Notes under the pieces: generated by a model
Told to the model about the DNA's origin: nothing
Databases searched by the model: none
Seen by the model: only the letters and a program-made list of their open reading frames with translations
Program-made: the position numbers and the translations under genes
Origin: Sporosarcina sp. P34
Lineage (GTDB): Bacteria > Bacillota > Bacilli > Bacillales_A > Planococcaceae
Direction: 5' to 3'
Length of the DNA: 64,000 bases
Assembly (NCBI RefSeq): GCF_002743375.1
Contig: NZ_PDZC01000008.1
Span: 62,001 to 126,000, forward strand
Shown: in pieces, positions 1 to 7,799 of the stretch
Position numbering within the stretch: position 1 is the first letter of the stretch
Layout of the letters: each line of letters begins with the position of its first letter

Positions 1-1472
1 GAGTGAATCAGTTATCACGCGGGTTACGTGACGTGGGTATTGAAAAAGGACATCACGTGGCGTATTTATGTGGCAATTCTATTGAAATGTTGGAAGGATT
101 TTATGGACTCTATCAAGTAGGCGGCGTCATGGTGCCGTTGAATACACGATTGAAGCCTGAGGATTATGTATTCATCTTAAATCATAGTGAGTCGAAGTTA
201 TTATTTGTAGACCAGGATTTATATCATCTCATCAAACCGATTGAGCACTCGCTCAATACGGTAGAGAAGATTATTATTCACCATAAAACTGATGATTCGC
301 AAACAGTAGATTATGATATGTGGCTCGAATCATTCTCTACGGCATCTTTTGACCGCGCGGATGTGCAAGAAGAGGATGTGTGTAGTTTACTTTATACGAG
401 TGGCACGACAGGTAATCCAAAAGGCGTTATGCTAACGCATCGGAATAATTATTTGCATGCCATGAGTGCAATGCATCATTTGCGTGTGACCGATCATGAT
501 GTTCTCCTTCACGTACTACCGATGTTCCATGTGAACGGCTGGGGGTCACCATTTTATTATACAGCGAACGGCGCTTCTCAAGTATGCTTACGTAAAACAT
601 CACCACAGACTATTATCGAAGCGATTGAAAAACACCACGTGACAATCTTGCATATGGCACCGGCTGTATTGAATTTAATCTTCCAGTATTGCGAAGAACA
701 TAAGCCGACGTTCACTCATAAGATTCGAGTGATTGTTGCAGGCTCTGCTCCGCCACCGTCGTTCATCTCACGGGTCGAAAAAGAACTTGGATGGGAGTTC
801 ATTCAAGTGTACGGCATGACGGAAACATCTCCGTTAAGTTTGTTTTCTACGATTCTCTCAACGGTTCAACAGTTGTCGGGTGAGGAGCAGCTTCAGTTAA
901 AAGCAAAAGCGGGTTATTCGATGATCGGTGTGGATGTTCGTTTACTTGATGACTACGGAGAAGATGTGGTGGCAGACGGTCAGCAAGTAGGTGAAATTGC
1001 GGTCCGTAGTCATGGAGTCATGAAAGGGTATTGGAAGAATAAAGAGGCGACTGATGAAGTGTTGCGTGACGGCTATATGATGACGGGGGATATGGGGACG
1101 ATGGATGAACACGGCTACGTCAATATCGTGGACCGAAAGAAAGACATTGTGATTAGTGGCGGTGAAAATATTTCTTCCATAGAAATTGAAGGGGTGCTCT
1201 ATGATCATCCTGCTGTTTTAGACGCTGCGGTCATTGCTGTGCCGCATGAGAAGTGGGGAGAGACACCACATGCTTATATCGTATTGCGACGTGGTTCCAA
1301 AGCGACCGCGCAAGATATTATTGACTTCACGAGATCAAGGCTAGCACATTTTAAAGCGGTGACAGGTGTGACATTTGTGGAGGAGCTTCCAAAAACAGCG
1401 TCAGGAAAGATCTTGAAAGTACAGATCCGAGATGATTACCGAGATAGGCTAGGGGAAAAGGTCGGAAAGTGA
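1..1472 (+). CDS. acyl-CoA synthetase (AMP-forming), 5' end outside window
   Basis: Member of the ANL adenylating enzyme superfamily, which activates a carboxylic acid (probably a fatty acid) to acyl-AMP and then acyl-CoA in the cytoplasm. The visible part is about 489 residues. Core motif A3 (YTSGTTGNPKG) lies near residue 130, the TGDMG and DRKKDIVISGGENIS motifs near 355-390, and PKTASGK with the catalytic lysine near 469. The GTG at position 3 is probably an internal valine (relatives read roughly RVNQLSRGL here), so I estimate 35-40 N-terminal residues are missing. The exact acid cannot be told from sequence; a medium- or long-chain fatty acid is the usual guess. A terminator follows directly. 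Confidence 0.9.
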   Translation, partial: VNQLSRGLRDVGIEKGHHVAYLCGNSIEMLEGFYGLYQVGGVMVPLNTRLKPEDYVFILNHSESKLLFVDQDLYHLIKPIEHSLNTVEKIIIHHKTDDSQTVDYDMWLESFSTASFDRADVQEEDVCSLLYTSGTTGNPKGVMLTHRNNYLHAMSAMHHLRVTDHDVLLHVLPMFHVNGWGSPFYYTANGASQVCLRKTSPQTIIEAIEKHHVTILHMAPAVLNLIFQYCEEHKPTFTHKIRVIVAGSAPPPSFISRVEKELGWEFIQVYGMTETSPLSLFSTILSTVQQLSGEEQLQLKAKAGYSMIGVDVRLLDDYGEDVVADGQQVGEIAVRSHGVMKGYWKNKEATDEVLRDGYMMTGDMGTMDEHGYVNIVDRKKDIVISGGENISSIEIEGVLYDHPAVLDAAVIAVPHEKWGETPHAYIVLRRGSKATAQDIIDFTRSRLAHFKAVTGVTFVEELPKTASGKILKVQIRDDYRDRLGEKVGK

Positions 1473-1487
1473 ATGAACCAAGTGGCG

Positions 1488-1526
1488 GCATTCTTTCGTT
1501 CTACTACGAGCGAAGGAGTGCTTTTT
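1488..1526 (+). terminator. intrinsic terminator
   Basis: Imperfect stem GCATTCTTTCGT against ACGAGCGAAGGAGTGC followed by five T. It ends the acyl-CoA synthetase transcript. Confidence 0.7.
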
Positions 1527-1601
1527 ATGATGAAGAACATGAAAAGTCACATTGGATTCTGAACAACAAAGAGAATCTGCAAAAATCTTTCTAAAAAAGT
1601 T

Positions 1602-1629
1602 TGAAACTTTTTAAGGAATCCTCCGTCTA
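1602..1629 (+). promoter_or_regulatory. ECF-type sigma promoter
   Basis: TGAAAC at 1602-1607 and CGTCTA at 1624-1629 are separated by 16 bp. This is the classic pattern for Bacillus extracytoplasmic-function sigma factors of the SigM/SigV/SigW group. It lies 33 bp upstream of the deacetylase gene, whose operon itself encodes an ECF sigma factor, so autoregulation is a reasonable inference. Confidence 0.7.
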
Positions 1630-1661
1630 TAGGGTGCGCAAATGATAATAGGGGGATTCAC

Positions 1662-2951
1662 ATGAAGAAAATATATAGTTGTCTGCTACTACTTGCGAGC
1701 TTATTCCTATTTATAATGGGAAATGAAGCCAAGTGGAATTTGAATGAAGTGCCATTGTTCCATGAGCAACCAGCGACAGCTTTTGCAGAAACGATACAAA
1801 GTAAACCGTTCATTACAGAAAAAGAATTTGATCAAGTATTGACGCTGACAAACAATCAACCGATTTTTATGAAGCAAGAAAACCTTATCCGAATTGGCGA
1901 ACTGCAAGCCAATCAAGCAGTTGCTCTCATAGGAGAAGATGAAGAGTATTACGAAATTCGAGTAGGCAAGATGCCGGCATTCATTCGTAAAGGTCAGGCA
2001 AAAGTAGAAAAGAACGTGGTGAAAACACCTTTACATACAAAACAACTGGGTGCTGTTAAAACAGCCCAACAAACAGCTGTATATACAGAAGCGAATCTTG
2101 AAAGTACTGTTCTCATGCAATTAAGAAAAGGCTATCGCTATCCTGTCATAGAGGAAGAAAGAGACTGGTATGTGATTAAAATAGGTGAACGGGCTGGGTA
2201 TATCCATAAGCCTTCAGTAGAAATGGATGAAGGTTTACCAGTACTGCTGTATCATCAAGTGCTACCCCGTAAACAAATGAAAACGGAGATTAGTACCGTT
2301 TCACTCGAGAACTTTAAAAAGCAGATGGCGTATTTGGCAGATGAGCAATTTACGACATTGACTTCACAACAGCTGTATGATTACTTGGAAGGTCGGCTCA
2401 TTGTGCCGGAGAAAACATTGATTATTACATTTGATGATGGTTTATTGTCATCCAAAGAATACGCCTATCCTGTCTTGAAACAATACGGCTTTACTTCGTC
2501 CCAGCATATTATTTCATCTCGTATGGATCGAGAAAAAGACGGTCCGCTATTTGACGGTGGAGGACTTCTGAAGTATTTGACTGTGGAAGACCTGATCGAA
2601 CTGAAAGATGTATTTCAGTTCGAAGCCCATACATGTGCATTGCATGAACTAGGTAGAGAAAGTGGAGCAGGCTTAGTATTCGAACATACAGAACAAGAAA
2701 TCATGGAAGACTTACAGAAGAATTTACAACACGTGCCATCAGCCGTTTCCATCGCCTACCCATATGGACAATATAATGAAGAGTTCATCGCGGCGGCGAA
2801 AGATGTAGGGTTACTGATCGGCTATACAACAGTCGAAGGGTATGCTAATAGGGATCAATCCAATTATGAAGTGAACCGCTTTGGCATGACAGAAAAAAGG
2901 TCATTTAAGGATTTTGCAACGTATGTTGACGGAGACATGAGATGGCCATAG
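1662..2951 (+). CDS. secreted polysaccharide deacetylase with SH3-like repeats
   Basis: Starts at ATG 1662 behind AGGGGG. An N-terminal hydrophobic segment (about 5-20) suggests export with an uncleaved or poorly defined cleavage site. Residues 50-185 look like two SH3-like wall-binding modules. The NodB deacetylase domain runs from about 192: YHQV at 197, TFDDG at 256-260 (catalytic Asp and metal Asp) and the metal histidines H323 and H328. The H-x4-H spacing resembles PgaB/IcaB poly-N-acetylglucosamine deacetylases rather than the H-x3-H of PgdA peptidoglycan deacetylases. It likely de-N-acetylates a GlcNAc polymer of the envelope. It is the first gene of an operon with an ECF sigma factor, behind an ECF promoter. 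Confidence 0.88.
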   Translation: MKKIYSCLLLLASLFLFIMGNEAKWNLNEVPLFHEQPATAFAETIQSKPFITEKEFDQVLTLTNNQPIFMKQENLIRIGELQANQAVALIGEDEEYYEIRVGKMPAFIRKGQAKVEKNVVKTPLHTKQLGAVKTAQQTAVYTEANLESTVLMQLRKGYRYPVIEEERDWYVIKIGERAGYIHKPSVEMDEGLPVLLYHQVLPRKQMKTEISTVSLENFKKQMAYLADEQFTTLTSQQLYDYLEGRLIVPEKTLIITFDDGLLSSKEYAYPVLKQYGFTSSQHIISSRMDREKDGPLFDGGGLLKYLTVEDLIELKDVFQFEAHTCALHELGRESGAGLVFEHTEQEIMEDLQKNLQHVPSAVSIAYPYGQYNEEFIAAAKDVGLLIGYTTVEGYANRDQSNYEVNRFGMTEKRSFKDFATYVDGDMRWP

Positions 2952-2970
2952 AAGAGAGTGACTAGCCCAG

Positions 2971-3471
2971 ATGAATGAAATGGATCAAATCATGAATGAG
3001 CATTCGCGTTATTTAGTACGTATCGCTTATTTATACGTGAAAAACTGGTCAACTGCGGAAGACGTCGTGCAAGAAGTTTTCGTTACGTATTTCCAGAAGA
3101 GTGACCAGTTCCGAAATGAAGCGTCTATTAAAACGTACTTAACTAAAATGACCGCTAATCGTGCAAAAGATTATTTGCGCTCGTGGAAGCATAAAAAAGA
3201 TGTCGTATTCGAAACCATTTTTGTATCGACCAAAAGCTCAGAAGAACAATTGATTGAACGGGAACAACTGGCATCACTTGAAAAGCACTTGTTCCAATTG
3301 CCGCTGAAATACCGCGAGCCATTACTTTTATATTATTATGACGAACAATCGATTGCGGAGATTGCGGAATTTCTTGGGCTCAATGAAAACACCGTCAAGA
3401 CTCGGTTACGAAGAGCCAAGTTGCAACTCAAGGATTTTTTTGCGGAAGAGGAGGTAGAAACCAATGAATGA
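2971..3471 (+). CDS. ECF-family RNA polymerase sigma factor
   Basis: 166 residues, normal for an ECF sigma factor. Sigma region 2 is seen around residues 10-70 (AEDVVQEVFVTYF near 29-41) and sigma region 4 around 105-155 (LPLKYREPLLLYYYDEQS, then the helix-turn-helix IAEFLGLNENTVKTRLRRAK). Only region 2 and region 4 are present, as expected. It lies 19 bp after the deacetylase and overlaps the next gene by 8 bp, which is typical of sigma/anti-sigma pairs. The ribosome site is weak; ATG 2980 is an alternative start. Confidence 0.9.
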   Translation: MNEMDQIMNEHSRYLVRIAYLYVKNWSTAEDVVQEVFVTYFQKSDQFRNEASIKTYLTKMTANRAKDYLRSWKHKKDVVFETIFVSTKSSEEQLIEREQLASLEKHLFQLPLKYREPLLLYYYDEQSIAEIAEFLGLNENTVKTRLRRAKLQLKDFFAEEEVETNE

Positions 3472-4540
3472 TTTTAAACAAAAACTGGACCACATGATGG
3501 GAGATACAACGGAACAGGAACGTCGAATCAAACAACGGGTACATGAAACGCTTCAACCTTCGCAAAGTAGGCGGTTTTCTTGGCAAGCGCTGCTGGTCAC
3601 GGCGGCACTACCGGTAGTAGCTTTGTTGTTAGTGTTTAACTTAGTTTCAGATAATCAATTCTCGTCTGATCAAGGTCCAGGAACGCCGTACGACCCACTT
3701 GACGATATGGCGATCATTTCTGCTTTACAAAAGAAAGATCAACTTTCAGCTATTGATTACGAAGAATTTTCTTCATTACCCGTAGTAAATAAAGTGGACG
3801 GTCTATTATATGTGGATGATGAATCCTTTTCATTGCAGTGGAGTCCGGATACGTATCATCCCGTTATAGAACGTAAGGCAGATCTGTATGATGCTTCGGT
3901 CTATGAACTCGGTGATGTAGTACGCACATTTACGAATACGAATAGTCACTTGCCAACGTATACAGGTGTTTATTATGAAGTCGTAGCGGTTCCTGGAGAT
4001 CGAGTTGTATTGCAAAATGGCAAGTTACACGTCAACGGTCACGAGTTATCCTCCGCATTGATGGATCGGTACAAGGAACAACATGTCACGATTGCTGGCG
4101 GGTATGATCAGCTGTTAAACGCTAGGGAATACCTATTATTGAACCATTTTCCGGCAAAAGACACTGTGCAAGGAGCGACGATCACGCCTGTACACAAAAT
4201 TTATGGTGAACTGATTGGCGTGGCAACGGAAGAAAAAACTGAATCAATCTATATAGATTATCTGACTGACCAACTCAAAAGCGACTATACAGCTGAGCAG
4301 TATTTTGATTTATATTTGTACGACCAGCTAACAGGATTGGATAAACTGCCCGAATCCGAGTTCTTCGCACAATCAAGTCGAATTGGAGAACTCTTCCTTG
4401 AGGCAGCGTATCGTCGGGCGATTCCGATTGCCGATGACAAAGTAGAAATTCGTTATCAATATGGTCGTAAAGGCGTTGTGGAGCAAGTGTTCACTATGGG
4501 AAGGGATACGAGCTCCGGTCAATGGATCGTGGAAAAATAA
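3464..4540 (+). CDS. single-pass membrane protein with degenerate signal-peptidase-like domain; candidate anti-sigma factor
   Basis: 358 residues. A charged cytoplasmic segment (1-38), one transmembrane helix (about 41-61) and a large outer domain give the topology of an anti-sigma factor; the 8-bp overlap with the sigma gene supports that role. Residues 147-195 resemble the S26 signal peptidase core: GDVV at 150-153 and VAVPGDRVVLQNGKLHVNG at 174-192. The SM-x-P serine box is not found, the usual catalytic lysine position (K in KRVIGLPGD) is Tyr171, and no GDNRxxSxDSR box is seen. It is therefore probably a non-catalytic, ligand- or substrate-sensing version. I do not recognise the C-terminal 150 residues. 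The anti-sigma role is inference. Confidence 0.65.
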   Translation: MNDFKQKLDHMMGDTTEQERRIKQRVHETLQPSQSRRFSWQALLVTAALPVVALLLVFNLVSDNQFSSDQGPGTPYDPLDDMAIISALQKKDQLSAIDYEEFSSLPVVNKVDGLLYVDDESFSLQWSPDTYHPVIERKADLYDASVYELGDVVRTFTNTNSHLPTYTGVYYEVVAVPGDRVVLQNGKLHVNGHELSSALMDRYKEQHVTIAGGYDQLLNAREYLLLNHFPAKDTVQGATITPVHKIYGELIGVATEEKTESIYIDYLTDQLKSDYTAEQYFDLYLYDQLTGLDKLPESEFFAQSSRIGELFLEAAYRRAIPIADDKVEIRYQYGRKGVVEQVFTMGRDTSSGQWIVEK

Positions 4541-4585
4541 TGTACTGCACTCTGTAAGGGAGGTGATGCAAACATCTTTCACGCA

Positions 4586-4651
4586 AACCAGGTTGGCACC
4601 TGTTCAGCACAAGCCGTCAACCAACCGCTCGCTTATAGAGCCAACCTGGTT
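4586..4651 (+). repeat. structured repeat hairpin, copy 1
   Basis: A perfect 12-bp stem (AACCAGGTTGGC at 4586-4597, its complement at 4640-4651) encloses a 42-nt loop. The loop is nearly identical to that of a second hairpin 118 bp downstream, while the stem sequence differs. It lies just after the putative anti-sigma gene. The T tract after it is only four long, so it could double as a weak terminator. Confidence 0.6.
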
Positions 4652-4703
4652 TTCACTAGTTAAGAAAATGGGAAGCATTATGGGAGTAAGAAATAGAAAA
4701 GAT

Positions 4704-4768
4704 ACCAGACCGGCAACTGTTTTACATAAGCCGTCAACCAACCGCTCGCTATATAGAGCCGGTTTGGT
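4704..4768 (+). repeat. structured repeat hairpin, copy 2
   Basis: An 11-bp stem (ACCAGACCGGC at 4704-4714 with GCCGGTTTGGT at 4758-4768, one G-T pair) encloses a 43-nt loop sharing a core of about 28 bases with copy 1, including GCCGTCAACCAACCGCTCGC. Several stem positions differ from copy 1 but remain paired, so structure is conserved beyond sequence. Function unknown. Confidence 0.6.
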
Positions 4769-4788
4769 GTTTATACATACTGGATGTT

Positions 4789-4929
4789 ATGGATTCGGGA
4801 CTCGTTCCGTTTGATCAAAAAGGCAAGAATTTCAATATAAAAAATTACAAAGAAGTGCCTAGACTTTCCTCTTTGCTTTGGGAGATGTATGATGAAATAC
4901 TAAGTGAGAATACTCATACTAGGAGATGA
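4789..4929 (+). pseudogene. possible 3' remnant of a protein gene
   Basis: A 46-codon open stretch whose translation (MDSGLVPFDQKGKNF and on to PRLSSLLWEMYDEIL) looks like ordinary protein sequence. It lacks a ribosome site, begins right after hairpin copy 2, and stops at 4927-4929, next to the ribosome site of the following gene. Such coupling suggests it was the end of a gene co-transcribed with its neighbour and lost its 5' part, perhaps when the hairpin repeats arrived. I do not recognise the family, and it could be chance. Confidence 0.35.
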
Positions 4930-4933
4930 TACT

Positions 4934-5326
4934 ATGGCACTCAGTAGAAAAGATTACTTACAGAAAATCATTGGATTACACGAACGCTTAATCATAGCGT
5001 CAGAAGAGTACGAAGGCATTTCCGAAGAATTCATTTCAAAAAAACAGCTAGATATACCGGCGATGAAAGAACAATGGTTAGTGAAAGTAGAAGAGTTCAA
5101 GCAGATATTAGCTGACATGAATGCGTTGGAAGTTCCAAATGCCTTTGAAACGGAAGGCAATGAATTAAAAGAAGCCTATACCGTATTCGTCGATTGCGTA
5201 GAACAGAAGACGGAAAAGTTTAGCGTAGAAGCGATGGAGAGCGGCGAGCTCGATGTCCTTCAGTCGAAAGAACAGCACGCTGCGGAAGATATGGAAGAGT
5301 TGATTGAAAGTATGTTTCAGAAATAA
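4934..5326 (+). CDS. hypothetical small helical cytoplasmic protein
   Basis: 130 residues from ATG 4934, chosen because AGGAG lies 9 bp upstream; an earlier in-frame ATG at 4904 has no such site. The protein is acidic, predicted mostly alpha-helical, without signal peptide, membrane segment or cysteines. I do not recognise it. It may be translationally coupled to the remnant just upstream. Confidence 0.65.
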   Translation: MALSRKDYLQKIIGLHERLIIASEEYEGISEEFISKKQLDIPAMKEQWLVKVEEFKQILADMNALEVPNAFETEGNELKEAYTVFVDCVEQKTEKFSVEAMESGELDVLQSKEQHAAEDMEELIESMFQK

Positions 5327-5352
5327 GTGATAAAAACATAAAGAAAAGTTTA

Positions 5353-5393
5353 AACGACAGACAGGCTTTTAATACAGCTCGTCTGTTGTTTTT
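5353..5393 (+). terminator. intrinsic terminator
   Basis: Ten-bp stem with one wobble (AACGACAGAC at 5353-5362 with GTCTGTTGTT at 5381-5390) running into a T tract, 26 bp after the hypothetical gene. Confidence 0.55.
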
Positions 5394-5660
5394 ATTGATG
5401 AAAAAATGGAATATAGCAAGTGACTTGCCTTCACTGGAGATAGCTTCAATCCAAAGAATGAAAATTGTCTGACGAGGAGATAGAAATAGTCTATTCAATC
5501 GAACGTTTTGCTCTATTCCAAGCGAACGTTTTGCTACCAGCAATAACCTAAGCACTTAAGCAAACTACAAAGAAGATATAGTGGATGTGGAAAATATATT
5601 TCCACACCCTGTATTCTTTTCTCTTTCTGGCTCTATATAGTGTGCAAAGGAGGCGTCAAC

Positions 5661-5705
5661 TATGACACGTTATAATCCACTTAGATTTACAGATCAACCA
5701 GAATA
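5661..5705 (+). other. 14-codon open frame with strong ribosome site
   Basis: ATG 5661 is preceded by AAAGGAGGCG at good spacing and encodes MTRYNPLRFTDQPE then stop. Such a strong site before so short a frame suggests either a leader or small peptide, or the start of a gene that has been truncated. The rest of 5327-5718 contains a direct repeat pair (CGAACGTTTTGCT at 5500 and 5523) and nothing else I can support. Confidence 0.25.
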
Positions 5706-5718
5706 AGACGCAGTGGTA

Positions 5719-6126
5719 TTAGTGAATTTTTAAGATATCATCCGCAGTAGTTAGCAGTTGATCATTTTTCGAGAAATCAACACCTCTTCTAGATAGCTTA
5801 ACCGTTTTGACCACGTAATGATCTTTTGCGAATACGAGTAAAAATATATCATCACGATATTCAATACCTTGCGTACTTCCTTTAAATTTACTATTCAGTG
5901 AGCCTTCAATTATTTCTTTTGAAGTATAGGGGCCGTAAACCATCGCTTTGTTCCACTCGAAATCGGTTAGAGACGTTAAGGAAATTTCGGTCACACCTTT
6001 GCTTGCTAAATCATCAATTCTTTTAGCAAGCAAAGGATCTTCAGTAGCGCGATGAAGAAAAAACGTAGTACATATTAGGAGAAACAAAGTGGCAAAGACA
6101 ACCCAAACCATTTTTTTCTTCTTCAT
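5719..6126 (-). CDS. hypothetical membrane-anchored protein
   Basis: 135 residues from ATG 6126, preceded by AAAGGGTGC; longer in-frame starts run into the divergent gene's promoter and are less likely. MKKKK is followed by one hydrophobic helix (about 6-24) with a cysteine, then an outer or lumenal domain of about 110 residues. I do not recognise the domain. It is divergent from the OsmC-like gene. Confidence 0.6.
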   Translation of the reverse strand: MKKKKMVWVVFATLFLLICTTFFLHRATEDPLLAKRIDDLASKGVTEISLTSLTDFEWNKAMVYGPYTSKEIIEGSLNSKFKGSTQGIEYRDDIFLLVFAKDHYVVKTVKLSRRGVDFSKNDQLLTTADDILKIH

Positions 6127-6282
6127 ATAAAGCACCCTTTCAGTAGGTGAGTAGTATACATAACGTTGGAAATAGAAAAAGGTTGCTCGATAAAGTATTC
6201 GAAAAAGGGGGATGCTTCCCTTAGCAAATTTAGGTAGTGGATGTATAATGGATACAAGAAGTATAATTTGGAGGCAATTACT

Positions 6283-6762
6283 ATGAGTACAACGAAAATC
6301 ATGAATGAAATGAAGAAACTGATAGAGCAAGATCCGTCACTCGCGATTAGTGAATGGCAAGGGACAAGCCAGTATGTAGTAGGGGAAATGATGTCGCTCG
6401 AGACGAAAGATCTACAGGAAATTGATCTGAAAGGCATCGCGAAGCCAGGAGAAAAACAAATTATGCCGATTGAATTATTAATCGCCGCGGCAACTACTAG
6501 TTTTGGCGTAACATTCCATTTGGAAGCCTATAATCAGGGTGTGACGGTTGACAGAGCGGAGATCGTTTTCACTGGCGTATGCGATAAAGCACCATTTTTA
6601 GGAATTCAAAGCGGTAACAGCGGTATTATGAAGCCGATGATCGTTTTATCTGCTGAGTCTACTACGAATAAAGGGCAACTGGCAGAAATTGCGGCTATTG
6701 CAGTTGAACGTTCACCGATCCTTTCAAGTTTGAAGGAAGAAGTAATATTGCATATTAAGTGA
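6283..6762 (+). CDS. OsmC-fold protein lacking both catalytic cysteines
   Basis: 159 residues from ATG 6283 (GGAGG 12 bp upstream). The region PIELLIAAATTSFGVTFHLEA (about 63-83) matches the OsmC/Ohr helix that normally carries the peroxidatic Cys (LASLGACTxMT), here Ser or Thr. The second site, normally AEKCPVHRTL, reads VERSPILSSL (about 145-154), also Cys to Ser. OsmC/Ohr enzymes reduce organic hydroperoxides with these two cysteines, so this protein is unlikely to be a peroxidase; it may bind small molecules. The family assignment is by pattern only. Confidence 0.7.
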   Translation: MSTTKIMNEMKKLIEQDPSLAISEWQGTSQYVVGEMMSLETKDLQEIDLKGIAKPGEKQIMPIELLIAAATTSFGVTFHLEAYNQGVTVDRAEIVFTGVCDKAPFLGIQSGNSGIMKPMIVLSAESTTNKGQLAEIAAIAVERSPILSSLKEEVILHIK

Positions 6763-6794
6763 TTTCATAAAGTTATGAGATATGTATATACAAA

Positions 6795-6839
6795 ATACGC
6801 CATCACCTTGTCAATTCAGATAAAGTGATGGCGTTTTTA
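6795..6839 (+). terminator. intrinsic terminator
   Basis: ACGCCATCAC at 6797-6806 pairs with GTGATGGCGT at 6825-6834, followed by a T tract, after the OsmC-like gene. Confidence 0.8.
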
Positions 6840-7160
6840 TTCCCTAAACATAAAAATTCCATTGATTAGTAAACTGAATACCGGAATTTTTGCCTACACT
6901 TTACTGTTTTGTTCTTCCCATATTTATTAAATTTAGACAACAGACTAATCATTTAACGTATTTTTAGTAAGTTTTTTGATTTAGTAAGTGAAGAAGTAGT
7001 AGACTGTATTACAGCGCCGTTTTGTATGTTAACCAGTAAAACTATTCAAGTACGTTAGGTTGGAATAAATGATGTACTAAAAACGAGCAATACTATACAG
7101 GAGTTAGTTGCGGAAAAATCACATTATGTATTGCATCATACGAAACGAAGGAGGATCTTA
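6840..7160. other. AT-rich gap without gene
   Basis: About 320 bp between the terminator and the SCO1-like gene. No open frame with a ribosome site or conserved RNA pattern is visible. It presumably holds the promoter of the SCO1-like gene, but I see no convincing -35/-10 pair. Confidence 0.4.
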
Positions 7161-7733
7161 ATGAAAGTAAAAATGGCTATTCTTCTATTTACAACCATTC
7201 TGATGTTAAGTGGCTGCAATAAGAAGATCGAAACGAATATGTCAGAAACCATGCCAGACTTTGAATTTACTACACAGGACGACCAACCGCTTGGCTTGAA
7301 GGATTTGAAAGGCGACTGGTGGATTGCTTATTTCTCCTATACCAACTGCATCACCGTATGCCCAAGAACGACCGCCAATATGGTCGGTGTTCAGGAAAGA
7401 TTAAAGGAAGAGGGTTTGGAACCTCGTATAATCTCATTCGGTATAGATCCTGAAAATGATACACCCGAAGTATTAAGGGATTATGCTGCAGATTTTGGCG
7501 CAGATCTCCGTACGATGACTTTTTTGACAGGTTATGATTTTAAAACGATTCAGGAATTATCGAAAAATACCTTCCTTTCTATATTGGAAAGTGGAGCATT
7601 GGACCAACGAGCGCATAGCTATTATTTTTATTTAATTAATCCTGAAGGGGAAATTGTGAAAAGATACGATGGCCTAACAGCGACGGATAATGAATTATTG
7701 ATAGAAGATGTAAAGACTGTGTTAGGTAAATAA
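7161..7733 (+). CDS. SCO1/SenC-family copper-binding lipoprotein
   Basis: 190 residues from ATG 7161 (AAGGAGGATCTT just upstream). The signal peptide ends in a lipobox, LMLSGC, giving a lipid-anchored Cys near residue 17. The thioredoxin-like domain carries the copper ligand motif C-x3-C-P (NCITVCP, about 57-63) and the distal His (RAHSYYF, about 152-158), so all three expected copper ligands are present. Family members deliver copper to, or keep reduced, the CuA site of cytochrome oxidase outside the membrane. It is a single gene with its own terminator; no oxidase genes are nearby. Confidence 0.88.
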   Translation: MKVKMAILLFTTILMLSGCNKKIETNMSETMPDFEFTTQDDQPLGLKDLKGDWWIAYFSYTNCITVCPRTTANMVGVQERLKEEGLEPRIISFGIDPENDTPEVLRDYAADFGADLRTMTFLTGYDFKTIQELSKNTFLSILESGALDQRAHSYYFYLINPEGEIVKRYDGLTATDNELLIEDVKTVLGK

Positions 7734-7750
7734 GGAGAAACGTAAAAAAT

Positions 7751-7791
7751 AACGCCTGTCTAATCAATCGATTAGACAGGCGTTATTTGTT
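7751..7791. terminator. bidirectional terminator
   Basis: Perfect 15-bp stem (AACGCCTGTCTAATC with its complement at 7770-7784) between the convergent SCO1-like and CapA-like genes. Confidence 0.85.
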
Positions 7792-7799
7792 TTATCTAC

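Noticed and set aside
4461-4814. 117-codon frame over the two hairpins
   Set aside because: It starts inside the preceding gene, and its repeated peptide (HKPSTNRSL) merely reflects the duplicated hairpin loop.
5398-5472. 24-codon frame MKKWNIASDLPSLEI and on
   Set aside because: Starts just after a terminator without a ribosome site. Most likely chance.
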